The notes under the pieces: model-generated
The model's input: the letters and a program-made list of their open reading frames with translations, nothing else
What the model was told of the DNA's origin: nothing
Databases searched by the model: none
Origin: Candidatus Eiseniibacteriota bacterium
Lineage (GTDB): Bacteria > Eisenbacteria > RBG-16-71-46 > CAIMUX01
DNA length: 9,800 nucleotides
NCBI GenBank assembly: GCA_020431745.1
Contig: JAGQHR010000077.1
Location: forward strand, 1-9,800
Direction of reading: 5' to 3'
Shown here: positions 1 through 5,999 of the stretch, piece after piece
How positions within the stretch are numbered: position 1 is the first letter of the stretch
Layout of the letters: the number at the start of each line of letters is the position of its first letter
Translations under genes and position numbers: made by a program

Positions 1-137
1 CGAGGACCGGTCTCGTCGTCGGAACCGTTGTCTCCCACCACGACCGCATCGACGTGCGGGAGGCAGGAACGAACGACGTCGCCGATCGTCTGCTCTTCGT
101 TCCACGCCGGAATGATGACGACGATCCCACGAGACAT
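1..137 (-). CDS. Family 2 glycosyltransferase, N-terminal fragment (runs off left edge)
   Basis: Only the first 45 codons are in the window. The translation starts MSRGIVVIIPAWNEEQTIGD and continues to a VVVGDNGSDDETG segment. This is the nucleotide-binding start of GT-A fold family 2 glycosyltransferases: a hydrophobic beta strand, P-A-x-N-E-E, then a second strand ending in D-N-G-S-x-D-x-T. Such enzymes move a sugar from a nucleotide-sugar to a lipid carrier, polysaccharide or protein at the cytoplasmic face of the membrane. The acceptor cannot be told from this fragment. The ATG at 137-135 is preceded by GGAGG (146-150) at 8-nt spacing, so the start is well supported. The gene is divergent from polB and there is no sign that they are functionally linked. 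Family assignment is confident; the subfamily (dolichol-phosphate-mannose synthase-like or cell-wall type) is open. Confidence 0.85.
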   Translation of the reverse strand, partial: MSRGIVVIIPAWNEEQTIGDVVRSCLPHVDAVVVGDNGSDDETGP

Positions 138-235
138 CCGTGTCCCCTCCGGCGGCGATCCGCCTCTCGCTTCACCTGCAGCTCGGTCGCCGCGTGATTC
201 TAGAACGGGCGGCAGTCGATCGCCATGGGGGTCCG

Positions 236-300
236 TGGTGGTGGTGTTCCCTGGTGGTGCGTCGTGACGGTGCTTCGTGGTGGTGCGTCGTGGTGCGTCG
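236..300. repeat. GT-rich short direct-repeat tract upstream of polB
   Basis: The 15-mer TGGTGGTGCGTCGTG occurs exactly at 252-266 and 278-292. A third, shorter copy of GTGGTGCGTCG ends at 300, and a GTGGTGGTGGTG run precedes them around 237-247. The tract is strongly G/T on the plus strand, unlike the balanced GC-rich flanks. It lies in the divergent intergenic region between the glycosyltransferase and polB, about 150 bp before the polB start. It could come from replication slippage or be a protein-binding tract; nothing in the sequence decides which. Confidence 0.6.
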
Positions 301-332
301 AAACAATCCGAGGTCGGCGCCCGGGTCTGCGC

Positions 333-338
333 TACAAT
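333..338 (+). promoter_or_regulatory. Possible polB -10 box (TACAAT)
   Basis: TACAAT matches the sigma-70 -10 consensus at five of six positions and is one of the few AT-rich hexamers in the 138-452 intergenic region. It is about 115 bp ahead of the polB start codon. No recognisable -35 hexamer sits 16-18 bp upstream, so this is a weak call based on one element and its location. Confidence 0.3.
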
Positions 339-433
339 GCCGGACCGAAGCCGGATCCGCGCCTCGCTCACGACCTGGGTCTACCCTCGGACGCGGATGC
401 GTCTCCGACGGCGAAGACGAGATCATCACTCTG

Positions 434-449
434 CTCGAAAGGATTCGAG
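434..449 (+). promoter_or_regulatory. polB ribosome-binding site inside a perfect inverted repeat
   Basis: CTCGAA (434-439) and TTCGAG (444-449) are perfect reverse complements separated by the four bases AGGA. AGGA forms the core of the only good Shine-Dalgarno sequence (AAGGA, 439-443) before the ATG at 453. The site fixes the polB start. It also means the mRNA could fold a 6-bp stem with the ribosome-binding core in its loop, or the DNA could be a dyad operator. The symmetry is seen in the sequence; a regulatory role is inference. Confidence 0.5.
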
Positions 450-452
450 AGA

Positions 453-2768
453 ATGCCGCTGGGGTTCATCCTCCATCCGACGTACTACATCGAGAAGGGA
501 CGTCCGATCGTCCACCTCTTCGGCAAGGACGAGAACGGAGAGAGCTTCGTCGTCCGGGACGATCGCGCGCGGCCCCACTTCTACATCGCGACCGAGGACC
601 TGCCCCGCGCCCGCAAGATCAGCGATCTGAACGTCGAGGAGTGCGACTGGAAGAGCGTGGACGGACGCGAGGTCGCCCGCGTCTTCGTGGGCACGCCTCC
701 GGAGGCGCCGCTCCTGCGCGATCAGCTGCAGTCCTCCGGGATCGCGACCTTCGAAGCGGACATTCCCTTCGCCACCACCTTCCTGATCGAGCGGGGCATC
801 CGCGGCGCCCTGCGCATCGAAGGCGCGAGCCGCAGCGGTCGCCTCCTCCGGCACGTCTACCAGAATCCGGAGATCTCCCCGGCGGAGTGGATCCCGACGC
901 TCGCGGCCGTTTCGATCGACATCGAGACCGATCCGGAGGCACGCCAGATCTACTCCATCGCGCTCTACGCCGAGGGCGTCCGCGAGGTTCTGATCATCGG
1001 GGATCCGGTGGAGGCCGGCAACATCACCGTGCAACCTTGCGTGGACGAACGCGAGCTCTGCGCCCGCTTCGCCCGGCGTCTCCGCGAGATCGATCCCGAC
1101 ATCCTGACCGGCTGGAACGTCATCGACTTCGATCTGAAAGTGCTCGAAGAAGCCTTCACGCGCACACGCGTCCCCTTCAACCTGGGACGGGCCGACCTCC
1201 CCTGCAAGCTGCGACTGGAGACCGGGATCTGGGGATCATCCCGGGCGATCATTCCGGGTCGCGTGGTCCTCGACGCCCTGAGCCTGGTGCGGGACAGCTT
1301 CATCCGCCTCGACGACTACCGACTGGAGACCGCGGCGCAGGAGATCCTCGGTCGCGGCAAGGTGATCCACAGCGAAGACCGAGCCGAAGAGATCACGAAC
1401 GCCTTCCTCCACGACCGGGAGCGCTTCGTCCGCTACAACCTGGTCGACTGCGAGCTGGTCAGCGAGATCCTCGCGGCCCGCAATCTGTTGGACCTCACGA
1501 TCCGGCGATCGCTCCTGACCGGCATGCCGCTCGATCGGGTGGGCGGCTCGATCGCGACCTTCGACTTCCTCTATCTGAGCGAGCTCCATGCGGCCAAGAC
1601 CTGCGCCATCACCGTGCCCGAAGGCCGCGTGAGCGCGCCAACCCAGGGTGGGTTCGTGCTCGACTCGCTGCCAGGACTCTACGATCGGGTCGGAGTGTTC
1701 GACTTCCGTTCCCTCTACCCGTCGCTGATCCGGACCTTCCGGCTCGATCCGCTCGCCGTGATTCCGCGCGGTCATGAGCCGAAGACCGGGGCGCCGATCA
1801 CGACGCCGAACGGGGCGCGCTTCGAACGCGAGGGAGGCATTCTCCCGAAGCTGCTCGACGACCTCTTTCCCCGGCGGGAACAGGCGTTGCGGGAGAACGA
1901 CACCCGCCGAGCGCAGGCGATCAAGATCCTCATGAACTCCTTCTACGGAGTGCTGGGGACCCCCCGTTGCCGGTTCTATTCCCCGGAAACCGCGAACGCG
2001 ATCACCAGCCTGGGGCAGAAGATCCTTCGCTGGACTCGCGACACGTTCGAGAAGCGCGGCCTACCCGTCCTCTACGGCGATACCGATTCCCTCTTCGTCG
2101 ATCTCGGAGCGGAGCCCAGCGAGGACGCGGCTCTCGATCGCGGACGGACGCTCGCGGCGGAGCTGAACCGGGAGATCGCCGAGTCCTTGGCGCGCGAGTA
2201 CGACGTCGAGAGCCGCCTCGAGCTTCGCTTCGAGCGCCTTTACACGCGCCTGCTGCTCCCCGCCCTGCGCGGATCCAGTCAGGGCAGCAAGAAACGCTAC
2301 GTGGGGCTGATCCGGGAAGACGGCGAGGAACGACTGCACTTCGTCGGGCTCGAGTCGGTGCGCCGCGACTGGACGGAGGTCGCCAAGCAGTATCAGCGGG
2401 AGCTGGTGCGCCGGGTCTTCGCGGACGAGCCGGTGGAGGAGTTCACCCGCCAGTTCCTCGATCGCCTCCGCGCCGGCGGTTTCGACGAAGATCTGGTGTA
2501 CCGGCGCGCGCTCCGCAAGTCGACGGAGGAGTACACCTCGACGACGCCCCCGCACGTGCAGGCCGCGATGAAGATGTCACGCCCCCCGGGTCGGATCATC
2601 GCCTACGTCTTCACCATCGACGGTCCGGAGCCGGCCGACGAACGGAAGCACCCGCTCGACTACGAGCACTACGTCGAGAAGCAGGTCCGCCCCATCGCGG
2701 AATCGATCCTGTCCCTGATCGGCCTCGATTGGGACAAGGTCACCGGAATGCAGGGCACGCTCTTCTGA
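453..2768 (+). CDS. polB: DNA polymerase II (family B, with 3'-5' exonuclease)
   Basis: This 771-residue protein is close to the usual Pol II length (E. coli 783). Pol II is a repair and damage-restart polymerase that can use the replication clamp. The proofreading exonuclease motifs are all present: ExoI D-I-E (D156, E158), ExoII N222 to D227 and ExoIII Y328-x3-D332. Polymerase motif A is DFRSLYPS (D417 to S424). Motif B runs K491-x3-N495-S-x-Y498-G. Motif C is YGDTDS with D543 and D545, followed by KKRY at 613-616. The last five residues, QGTLF, fit the QxxLF beta-clamp-binding pattern. The frame is open upstream to 225, but that part is compositionally odd and resembles nothing. ATG 453 has an AAGGA at 9-nt spacing and begins with the family-like sequence MPLGFILHPTYY. 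No LexA-type box of a kind I know is visible. All catalytic residues are intact, so it should be active. Confidence 0.95.
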   Translation: MPLGFILHPTYYIEKGRPIVHLFGKDENGESFVVRDDRARPHFYIATEDLPRARKISDLNVEECDWKSVDGREVARVFVGTPPEAPLLRDQLQSSGIATFEADIPFATTFLIERGIRGALRIEGASRSGRLLRHVYQNPEISPAEWIPTLAAVSIDIETDPEARQIYSIALYAEGVREVLIIGDPVEAGNITVQPCVDERELCARFARRLREIDPDILTGWNVIDFDLKVLEEAFTRTRVPFNLGRADLPCKLRLETGIWGSSRAIIPGRVVLDALSLVRDSFIRLDDYRLETAAQEILGRGKVIHSEDRAEEITNAFLHDRERFVRYNLVDCELVSEILAARNLLDLTIRRSLLTGMPLDRVGGSIATFDFLYLSELHAAKTCAITVPEGRVSAPTQGGFVLDSLPGLYDRVGVFDFRSLYPSLIRTFRLDPLAVIPRGHEPKTGAPITTPNGARFEREGGILPKLLDDLFPRREQALRENDTRRAQAIKILMNSFYGVLGTPRCRFYSPETANAITSLGQKILRWTRDTFEKRGLPVLYGDTDSLFVDLGAEPSEDAALDRGRTLAAELNREIAESLAREYDVESRLELRFERLYTRLLLPALRGSSQGSKKRYVGLIREDGEERLHFVGLESVRRDWTEVAKQYQRELVRRVFADEPVEEFTRQFLDRLRAGGFDEDLVYRRALRKSTEEYTSTTPPHVQAAMKMSRPPGRIIAYVFTIDGPEPADERKHPLDYEHYVEKQVRPIAESILSLIGLDWDKVTGMQGTLF

Positions 2769-2887
2769 CCCCTGACGGGCTCGCGGGACACGCCGTCGAT
2801 CAACGCGCCGACATCTGAGGGTTCGGCCGCATCCCAGTCATGCTTTCGAAGGCCCGCCGCCAACGCGGTGCGGCTCCACAACGCGCG
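2769..2887. other. Intergenic spacer after polB
   Basis: This ~120-bp spacer separates the polB stop from the insertion-sequence remnant. I find no reading frame with recognisable content. A short stem can be drawn around 2855-2873 (GCCGC pairing with GCGGC), but it has no following T-run, so I do not call it a terminator. Confidence 0.4.
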
Positions 2888-2908
2888 CTAGTCCCAATAT
2901 CTCACGAG
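2888..2908 (+). repeat. Left terminal inverted repeat of the IS remnant
   Basis: The sequence here begins CTAGTCC and ends TCTCACGAG. Compared with the reverse complement of 3363-3384, it shares CTAGTCC, then TCTCAC and AG, around a variable five- or six-base centre; about 15 positions match with one gap. ISEcp1, an IS1380-family element, also has CTAG at its tips as I recall, which fits. Confidence 0.6.
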
Positions 2909-2944
2909 AAGAAACAACAACGGACGGGCTGATTCGCTCAGAGG

Positions 2945-3253
2945 ATGGTGTCGAATCACCCAAGAGCGAGTCAGGAACCCGTCCGATGCGAACAGACGGT
3001 ACCTCCGATCCGTGGTCATTCCAAAGGTCTTGGTCGCCATCGGATAGAGGCGGAGTTCGGCGCGGGCATGCTCACGAGCGATGCGGGCGGACTGCTGCTC
3101 CGCGAGGTCGCCACGCGGAACCACATGATGGAACGCATCGGTGCGAGCTTCACCGACGGCCGGGGCGACATGGAGAACCGCATCAAGGAGCAGCAGCTCG
3201 ATCTTGAAAACAGGCCCACTCTCGCGCGAGCCTGCTTCCAAACGTCACCGTGA
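2945..3253 (+). pseudogene. IS1380-family transposase, internally deleted
   Basis: The frame encodes 102 residues against roughly 430-500 for an intact transposase. Residues 37-69 match the usual N-terminal block (E-F-G-A-G-M, then LTSDAGGLLLREV at 43-55). At D71-G-R-G-D75 the sequence jumps to MENRIKEQQLDL (76-87). That motif belongs to the C-terminal DDE region, where the catalytic Glu sits in the Y-x2-R-x3-E-x6-K signature. R73 and E77 are kept. The Tyr position is T70 and the Lys position is Q84. Both catalytic Asp residues and the whole RNase H-like core are absent. A second break follows L87, where the expected F-A-D-R is replaced by unrelated residues. The protein cannot be a functional transposase. 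The true N-terminus is uncertain: ATG 2945 has AGAGG directly abutting it with no spacer. Confidence 0.7.
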
Positions 3254-3330
3254 CAGCGGAGCGATCGCGGGACTCGAATCGCGACACGGCAAGGGGCCGA
3301 TCGACCGCCCATTCCTGGGGTGCATGCCCG

Positions 3331-3344
3331 GTCGACCGGTCGAC
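3331..3344. repeat. Perfect 14-bp palindrome near the right end of the IS remnant
   Basis: GTCGACCGGTCGAC is its own reverse complement. It lies about 20 bp inside the right terminal repeat, in the non-coding tail of the element. It may be a subterminal site or chance in GC-rich DNA. Confidence 0.5.
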
Positions 3345-3362
3345 ACGGCAACTTCACTACCC

Positions 3363-3384
3363 CTGGTGAGAAAAACCGGACTAG
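3363..3384 (-). repeat. Right terminal inverted repeat of the IS remnant
   Basis: Read on the minus strand it begins CTAGTCCGG, passes a T5 run and ends TCTCACCAG. It pairs with the left end at 2888-2908 over CTAGTCC, TCTCAC and AG. It lies only 23 bp beyond the stop codon of the iron-sulfur gene transcribed towards it. Confidence 0.6.
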
Positions 3385-3407
3385 CTCAGCGCGCCCGCAG
3401 ACCCGTG

Positions 3408-4049
3408 CTAGACGTCGAAGTCGACGTCGTGATGGGTTCCGTCGCAGAACGGCTTGTTCCGAGAGCGGCCACAGCGGCACAGCGCGTAGTGCTCCCGACT
3501 CGGCGGCTGGAGATCTCCACTGAGGGCGATGCTTCCCGTCACGCGGTAGGGACCGCCTCGTTCGATCTCGATTCCGGGTTCGCGCGCCACGTCGCGTACG
3601 ATCTCGCCGCCCCGCGCGTAGGAAAGGGCTCCCGATGGACACCGACGAATCTGCTCCATGATCGCGGCGGCGTCCGCGCCCTCCGGGTCGATCCAGGGCT
3701 TCTGTCCATAACGGAAGACGGCCGGCAGATCCTTCGTGCAGTGCGTGGCGTGCGAGCAGATCGTGCGGTTGTCGTGGATCGCGATCTCCGACCCCTCATA
3801 GAGCCGCTCGCGATCGAGCGCGGCGTCGGTCTCCCGGGCACCGGAGAACCCGTTGCGCTTGTGGGTGCCGTCGCAGAACGGCTTGTTGGCGGACCCGCCG
3901 CAGCGACAGAGCGCGAACACCTCTTCCGTGGGACGGGTCGTGCCATCGGCCAGCTGCAACGACCCGAGGTTCTTGACCAGATACGGTCCGTTCTCCCGGA
4001 TCTCGATCGTCGGCGACGAGGATTCCGGGGTGCGGGATTCATCGGACAT
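3408..4049 (-). CDS. CDGSH iron-sulfur protein with central Fer4_19-type domain
   Basis: A 213-residue soluble protein with three predicted iron-sulfur modules. The first CDGSH motif (CRCGGSANKPFCDGTH) has C48, C50, C59 and H63 as the 3Cys-1His ligands of a [2Fe-2S] cluster. The centre (about 95-145) resembles the divergent 4Fe-4S mono-cluster domain (Fer4_19 type), with C98, C104 and C137 and the ending C-P-S-G-A-L-S-Y. A second complete CDGSH motif has C191, C193, C202 and H206. CDGSH proteins are redox-active or cluster-transfer proteins; the partner is not known here. The frame is open further upstream, but ATG 4049 has AAGGAG (4059-4064) at 9-nt spacing, so I start there. No signal peptide is seen, so it is probably cytoplasmic. 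It is 219 bp from rsmA and has its own promoter candidate, so it may be a separate unit. Confidence 0.9.
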   Translation of the reverse strand: MSDESRTPESSSPTIEIRENGPYLVKNLGSLQLADGTTRPTEEVFALCRCGGSANKPFCDGTHKRNGFSGARETDAALDRERLYEGSEIAIHDNRTICSHATHCTKDLPAVFRYGQKPWIDPEGADAAAIMEQIRRCPSGALSYARGGEIVRDVAREPGIEIERGGPYRVTGSIALSGDLQPPSREHYALCRCGRSRNKPFCDGTHHDVDFDV

Positions 4050-4088
4050 GATGCTCGACTCCTTGGTTCTCGTGCGCGGTTGTCGGGC

Positions 4089-4116
4089 GAAGAAGGACGA
4101 GGACGACGCCTTCTTC
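4089..4116 (-). promoter_or_regulatory. Inverted repeat in the leader of the CDGSH gene
   Basis: GAAGAAGG (4089-4096) and CCTTCTTC (4109-4116) are perfect 8-bp inverted arms around a 12-base loop. They lie between the candidate promoter and the ribosome-binding site. The repeat could be a leader-RNA hairpin or a regulator-binding site. No T-run follows it on the minus strand, so it is not a typical terminator or attenuator. Confidence 0.4.
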
Positions 4117-4136
4117 CTCGATCGGTTTCCGTGAAC

Positions 4137-4165
4137 AGTTAACCATTCGGCGAACGGCAGGTCAA
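4137..4165 (-). promoter_or_regulatory. Candidate sigma-70 promoter for the CDGSH gene
   Basis: On the minus strand, TTGACC (4165-4160, five of six to the -35 consensus) is followed after exactly 17 bp by TTAACT (4142-4137, three of six to the -10 consensus, but AT-rich in a GC-rich setting). Transcription from it would start near 4130, giving an ~80-nt leader that includes the 4089-4116 inverted repeat. The spacing is ideal and the -10 is poor. Confidence 0.4.
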
Positions 4166-4268
4166 AGCACCGTCGACCGAACGGGTAACGGCGATCCGGT
4201 CCGTCCGTCATGCTCCGCGCGCGGGAACGTCCGGCACGACCGGCACCTGCACCCCACGGTCCGCAGCG

Positions 4269-5132
4269 TCACTCCGGCGAGCCGAACCGCGCGCCCCAGG
4301 CCGCCGTCAGACGGGCGAAGTCGTTCAGCTCCAGCGTTTCCGCCCGCGCCGCGGGATCGCACTCGGCTTCCCGCAGGAGGTCGACGGCCTCCGTCTTGTC
4401 GATCGCGAGCCCGGAGGCCAGCGTGTTCTGCAGCATCTTGCGGCGCTGCCCAAACGCGGCCCGCAGGATCCGTTCGAGCGCCGCTCGATCCCCCGAGAAC
4501 GGCGGAGGGTCCGGAAAGCGCAGCTCCAGAACCACCGACTCGACTCCGGGACGCGGCCAGAACGAAGAGCGGCCGACCCGCAGAAGGGAGCGCGGCTCCG
4601 CGTGGGCGCGGGTCCAGACCGTGATCGAGCTGTAGGCCCGGGTATCGACACGCGCGAGGAGCCGATCGCCGTACTCACGCTGGACCATGACGACGGCGCC
4701 GGCCAGTCGGGGTGCATGCGCATAGCACCACACCAGAAGCGGCGTCGTGATCGGATAGGGCAGATTGCCCGCGACCCACGGACGCGCCCCCGGATCCGCC
4801 CGGACCGTCCGCGTCAGGTCCTCGTCCGCGAGCGCGAGCGCATCTCCCTCCTGCACCGAGAGCGCGCCGGCCTCGATCTCGTTCGCGAAGCGTTCCTGCA
4901 GGAGCGTGACGAGGGCGGGATCCTTCTCCACGCAGTGCACGGGATGTCCCGCGGCGAGCAACGCGTGCGTGAGAGCCCCGCCCCCGGGCCCGATCTCCAG
5001 CACCGGCGCGGCGGGATCCCACCCGGCGCGTTCGACGATGAGCGCGGGAATCTTGGGATCGAGCAGGAAGTTCTGACCCAGCCGCTTGCGCGGACGGATC
5101 CCCGCCGCGGTCAGCCAGCTCCGTTCGCTCAT
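4269..5132 (-). CDS. rsmA: 16S rRNA (adenine1518/1519-N6)-dimethyltransferase
   Basis: RsmA (KsgA) uses S-adenosylmethionine to dimethylate two adjacent adenines in the 3'-terminal hairpin of 16S rRNA, a late check in 30S subunit assembly. The 287-residue length fits the family. Visible landmarks: LGQNFL at 18-23; the SAM-binding glycine loop LEIGPGGG at 45-52; E69, the acidic residue that contacts the ribose; G96-D97 near the adenine pocket; the catalytic N-L-P-Y at 123-126; S-F-W-P-R-P-G-V-E-S at 190-199; and the C-terminal F-G-Q-R-R-K-M-L at 227-234. I prefer ATG 5132; a longer frame reaches 5240 but would overlap tatD by about 56 bp and adds non-conserved residues. The start has only a weak GGAAG upstream, at 10-nt or shorter spacing. 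It is the last gene of the ftsE-to-rsmA run. No clear terminator follows it. Confidence 0.96.
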   Translation of the reverse strand: MSERSWLTAAGIRPRKRLGQNFLLDPKIPALIVERAGWDPAAPVLEIGPGGGALTHALLAAGHPVHCVEKDPALVTLLQERFANEIEAGALSVQEGDALALADEDLTRTVRADPGARPWVAGNLPYPITTPLLVWCYAHAPRLAGAVVMVQREYGDRLLARVDTRAYSSITVWTRAHAEPRSLLRVGRSSFWPRPGVESVVLELRFPDPPPFSGDRAALERILRAAFGQRRKMLQNTLASGLAIDKTEAVDLLREAECDPAARAETLELNDFARLTAAWGARFGSPE

Positions 5133-5184
5133 CCCCGGCTTCCGTCGCAGCGGCGTCCCGGCCCGCGTCGATGGTCCGAGGTGC

Positions 5185-5997
5185 TCATGCGGAAGGAGCG
5201 TCGCTCTTCCCGAAACCGAAGAGATCGATGGCCGCGGCATCGGTCATCCGGTCGATCTCCTCGACCGGCAAGGCCAGATAGGTCGCCAGATACTCTGCGA
5301 TCTGCGGGATGAAACGCGGATCGTTCCGCTCGGCCTGATGCGGGTGCGGGGTCAGGTAGGGGCAATCCGTTTCGAGGAGGAAGCTCTCGGGTCCGATCGC
5401 ATCCGCGATCTCGGCGACCCACTCTTGATTCTTCTTGCGCCCGTAGGAGATCGCCCCACCCATCCCCAGCTTGAAACCCAACGCGTGCGCCCGGCGGGCG
5501 ACTTCGAGATCGCCGGAGAAGCAGTGGATCACTCCGCGGACCTCGCCCCCTCCTTCTTCTTCGAGGATCGCGAGCACGTCCGCATGGGCGGACGGTCCCT
5601 CCCGCTTCTGCCGCGAATGGACGACGAGCGGCTTGCCGGTCTCGCGCGACCAACGCACCTGGCGGCGGAAGAACTCCCGCTGAACGTCGTACGGAGCATA
5701 GTCGCGGTAGTAGTCGAGCCCGCATTCGCCGACCGCGAGGATGCGGGGTCCGTCCAACTCGCCCCGCAGCGCTTCGAGATCCGCGAGGCTGGCCCGCCCG
5801 GTGTCGTGGGGATGGATTCCGACCGTCCCGAAGATCCGCGCATCCATCGCGAACACCGACTGCGCGACCGGCCATCCTGGGGGATCGATGTTGACCTCGA
5901 GCACGTAGCGAAGCCCGGCCGTGAAGATCGCGGAGACCACCTCGGCGCGATCCGCGTCGTACTGGCGGCTGTGCAGATGGGCGTGGGTGTCGATCAT
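5185..5997 (-). CDS. tatD: TatD-family metal-dependent hydrolase (DNase)
   Basis: This 270-residue TIM-barrel amidohydrolase carries every metal-binding landmark of the TatD family: H5-x-H7 in DTHAHLH, E91 in GECGLDYYR, H127 in V-V-H-S-R, H158 in I-H-C-F-S-G and D211 in L-E-T-D-C-P-Y. Family members are Mg/Mn-dependent 3'-5' exonucleases implicated in DNA repair and quality control; the exact substrate cannot be read from the sequence. Its ATG (5997) follows the holB stop by two bases (TGA TC ATG) and has no good Shine-Dalgarno of its own, which points to translational coupling with holB. The holB-tatD pairing is common in bacteria. The length is normal and no key residue is missing. Confidence 0.94.
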   Translation of the reverse strand: MIDTHAHLHSRQYDADRAEVVSAIFTAGLRYVLEVNIDPPGWPVAQSVFAMDARIFGTVGIHPHDTGRASLADLEALRGELDGPRILAVGECGLDYYRDYAPYDVQREFFRRQVRWSRETGKPLVVHSRQKREGPSAHADVLAILEEEGGGEVRGVIHCFSGDLEVARRAHALGFKLGMGGAISYGRKKNQEWVAEIADAIGPESFLLETDCPYLTPHPHQAERNDPRFIPQIAEYLATYLALPVEEIDRMTDAAAIDLFGFGKSDAPSA

Positions 5998-5999
5998 GA

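Larger units (their letters stand above)
2888..3384 (+). mobile_element. Internally deleted IS1380-family insertion sequence remnant
   Basis: About 0.5 kb is bounded by imperfect terminal inverted repeats (2888-2908 and 3363-3384) and contains a collapsed transposase frame. Intact IS1380-family elements are roughly 1.6-1.7 kb with one transposase gene, so about 1.1-1.2 kb appears to be missing from the middle. The assignment rests on two family motifs: LTSDAGGLLLREV near the N-terminus and MENRIKEQQLDL, which normally lies near the C-terminus. No convincing target-site duplication flanks it. CTAG occurs at both tips, but because it is palindromic it could be inverted-repeat sequence or a 4-bp duplication. 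The element is not autonomous; mobility would need a transposase supplied in trans. Confidence 0.72.

Noticed and set aside
225..452. Open upstream extension of polB adding 76 residues
   Set aside because: It is encoded by the GT-rich repeat tract and intergenic DNA and has no family resemblance. The ATG at 453 has a Shine-Dalgarno and begins where Pol II homologues do.
300..452. LexA/SOS box before polB
   Set aside because: No CTGT-N8-ACAG, GAAC-N4-GTTC or other lineage-specific LexA pattern that I know was found. The only dyad is the 434-449 repeat, reported separately.
140..1777. 545-codon open frame on the plus strand
   Set aside because: It is a GC-driven shadow of polB in another frame: Arg/Pro-rich with no recognisable motif. 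The polB frame has every catalytic motif.
3361..3384. Possible terminator for the CDGSH gene (T5 run at 3375-3371 on the minus strand)
   Set aside because: No stable GC stem directly precedes the T-run, and the run lies inside the IS terminal repeat, which explains it better.
3141..4142. 333-codon plus-strand frame across the IS tail and the CDGSH gene
   Set aside because: It spans an insertion-sequence end and is antisense to a well-supported iron-sulfur gene. The CDGSH motifs are on the minus strand.
4050..4211. N-terminal extension of the CDGSH protein to 4211
   Set aside because: It would place the promoter and leader inverted repeat inside the coding region and encodes a low-complexity Ser/Arg-rich stretch. 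The AAGGAG before 4049 is a much better start.
4166..4268. Terminator after rsmA
   Set aside because: Only short GC stems without a T-run are present; the CCGGCAC pair is a direct repeat, not a hairpin.
5133..5240. Longer rsmA start at 5240
   Set aside because: It would overlap the end of tatD and adds 36 non-conserved residues before the normal RsmA N-terminus.
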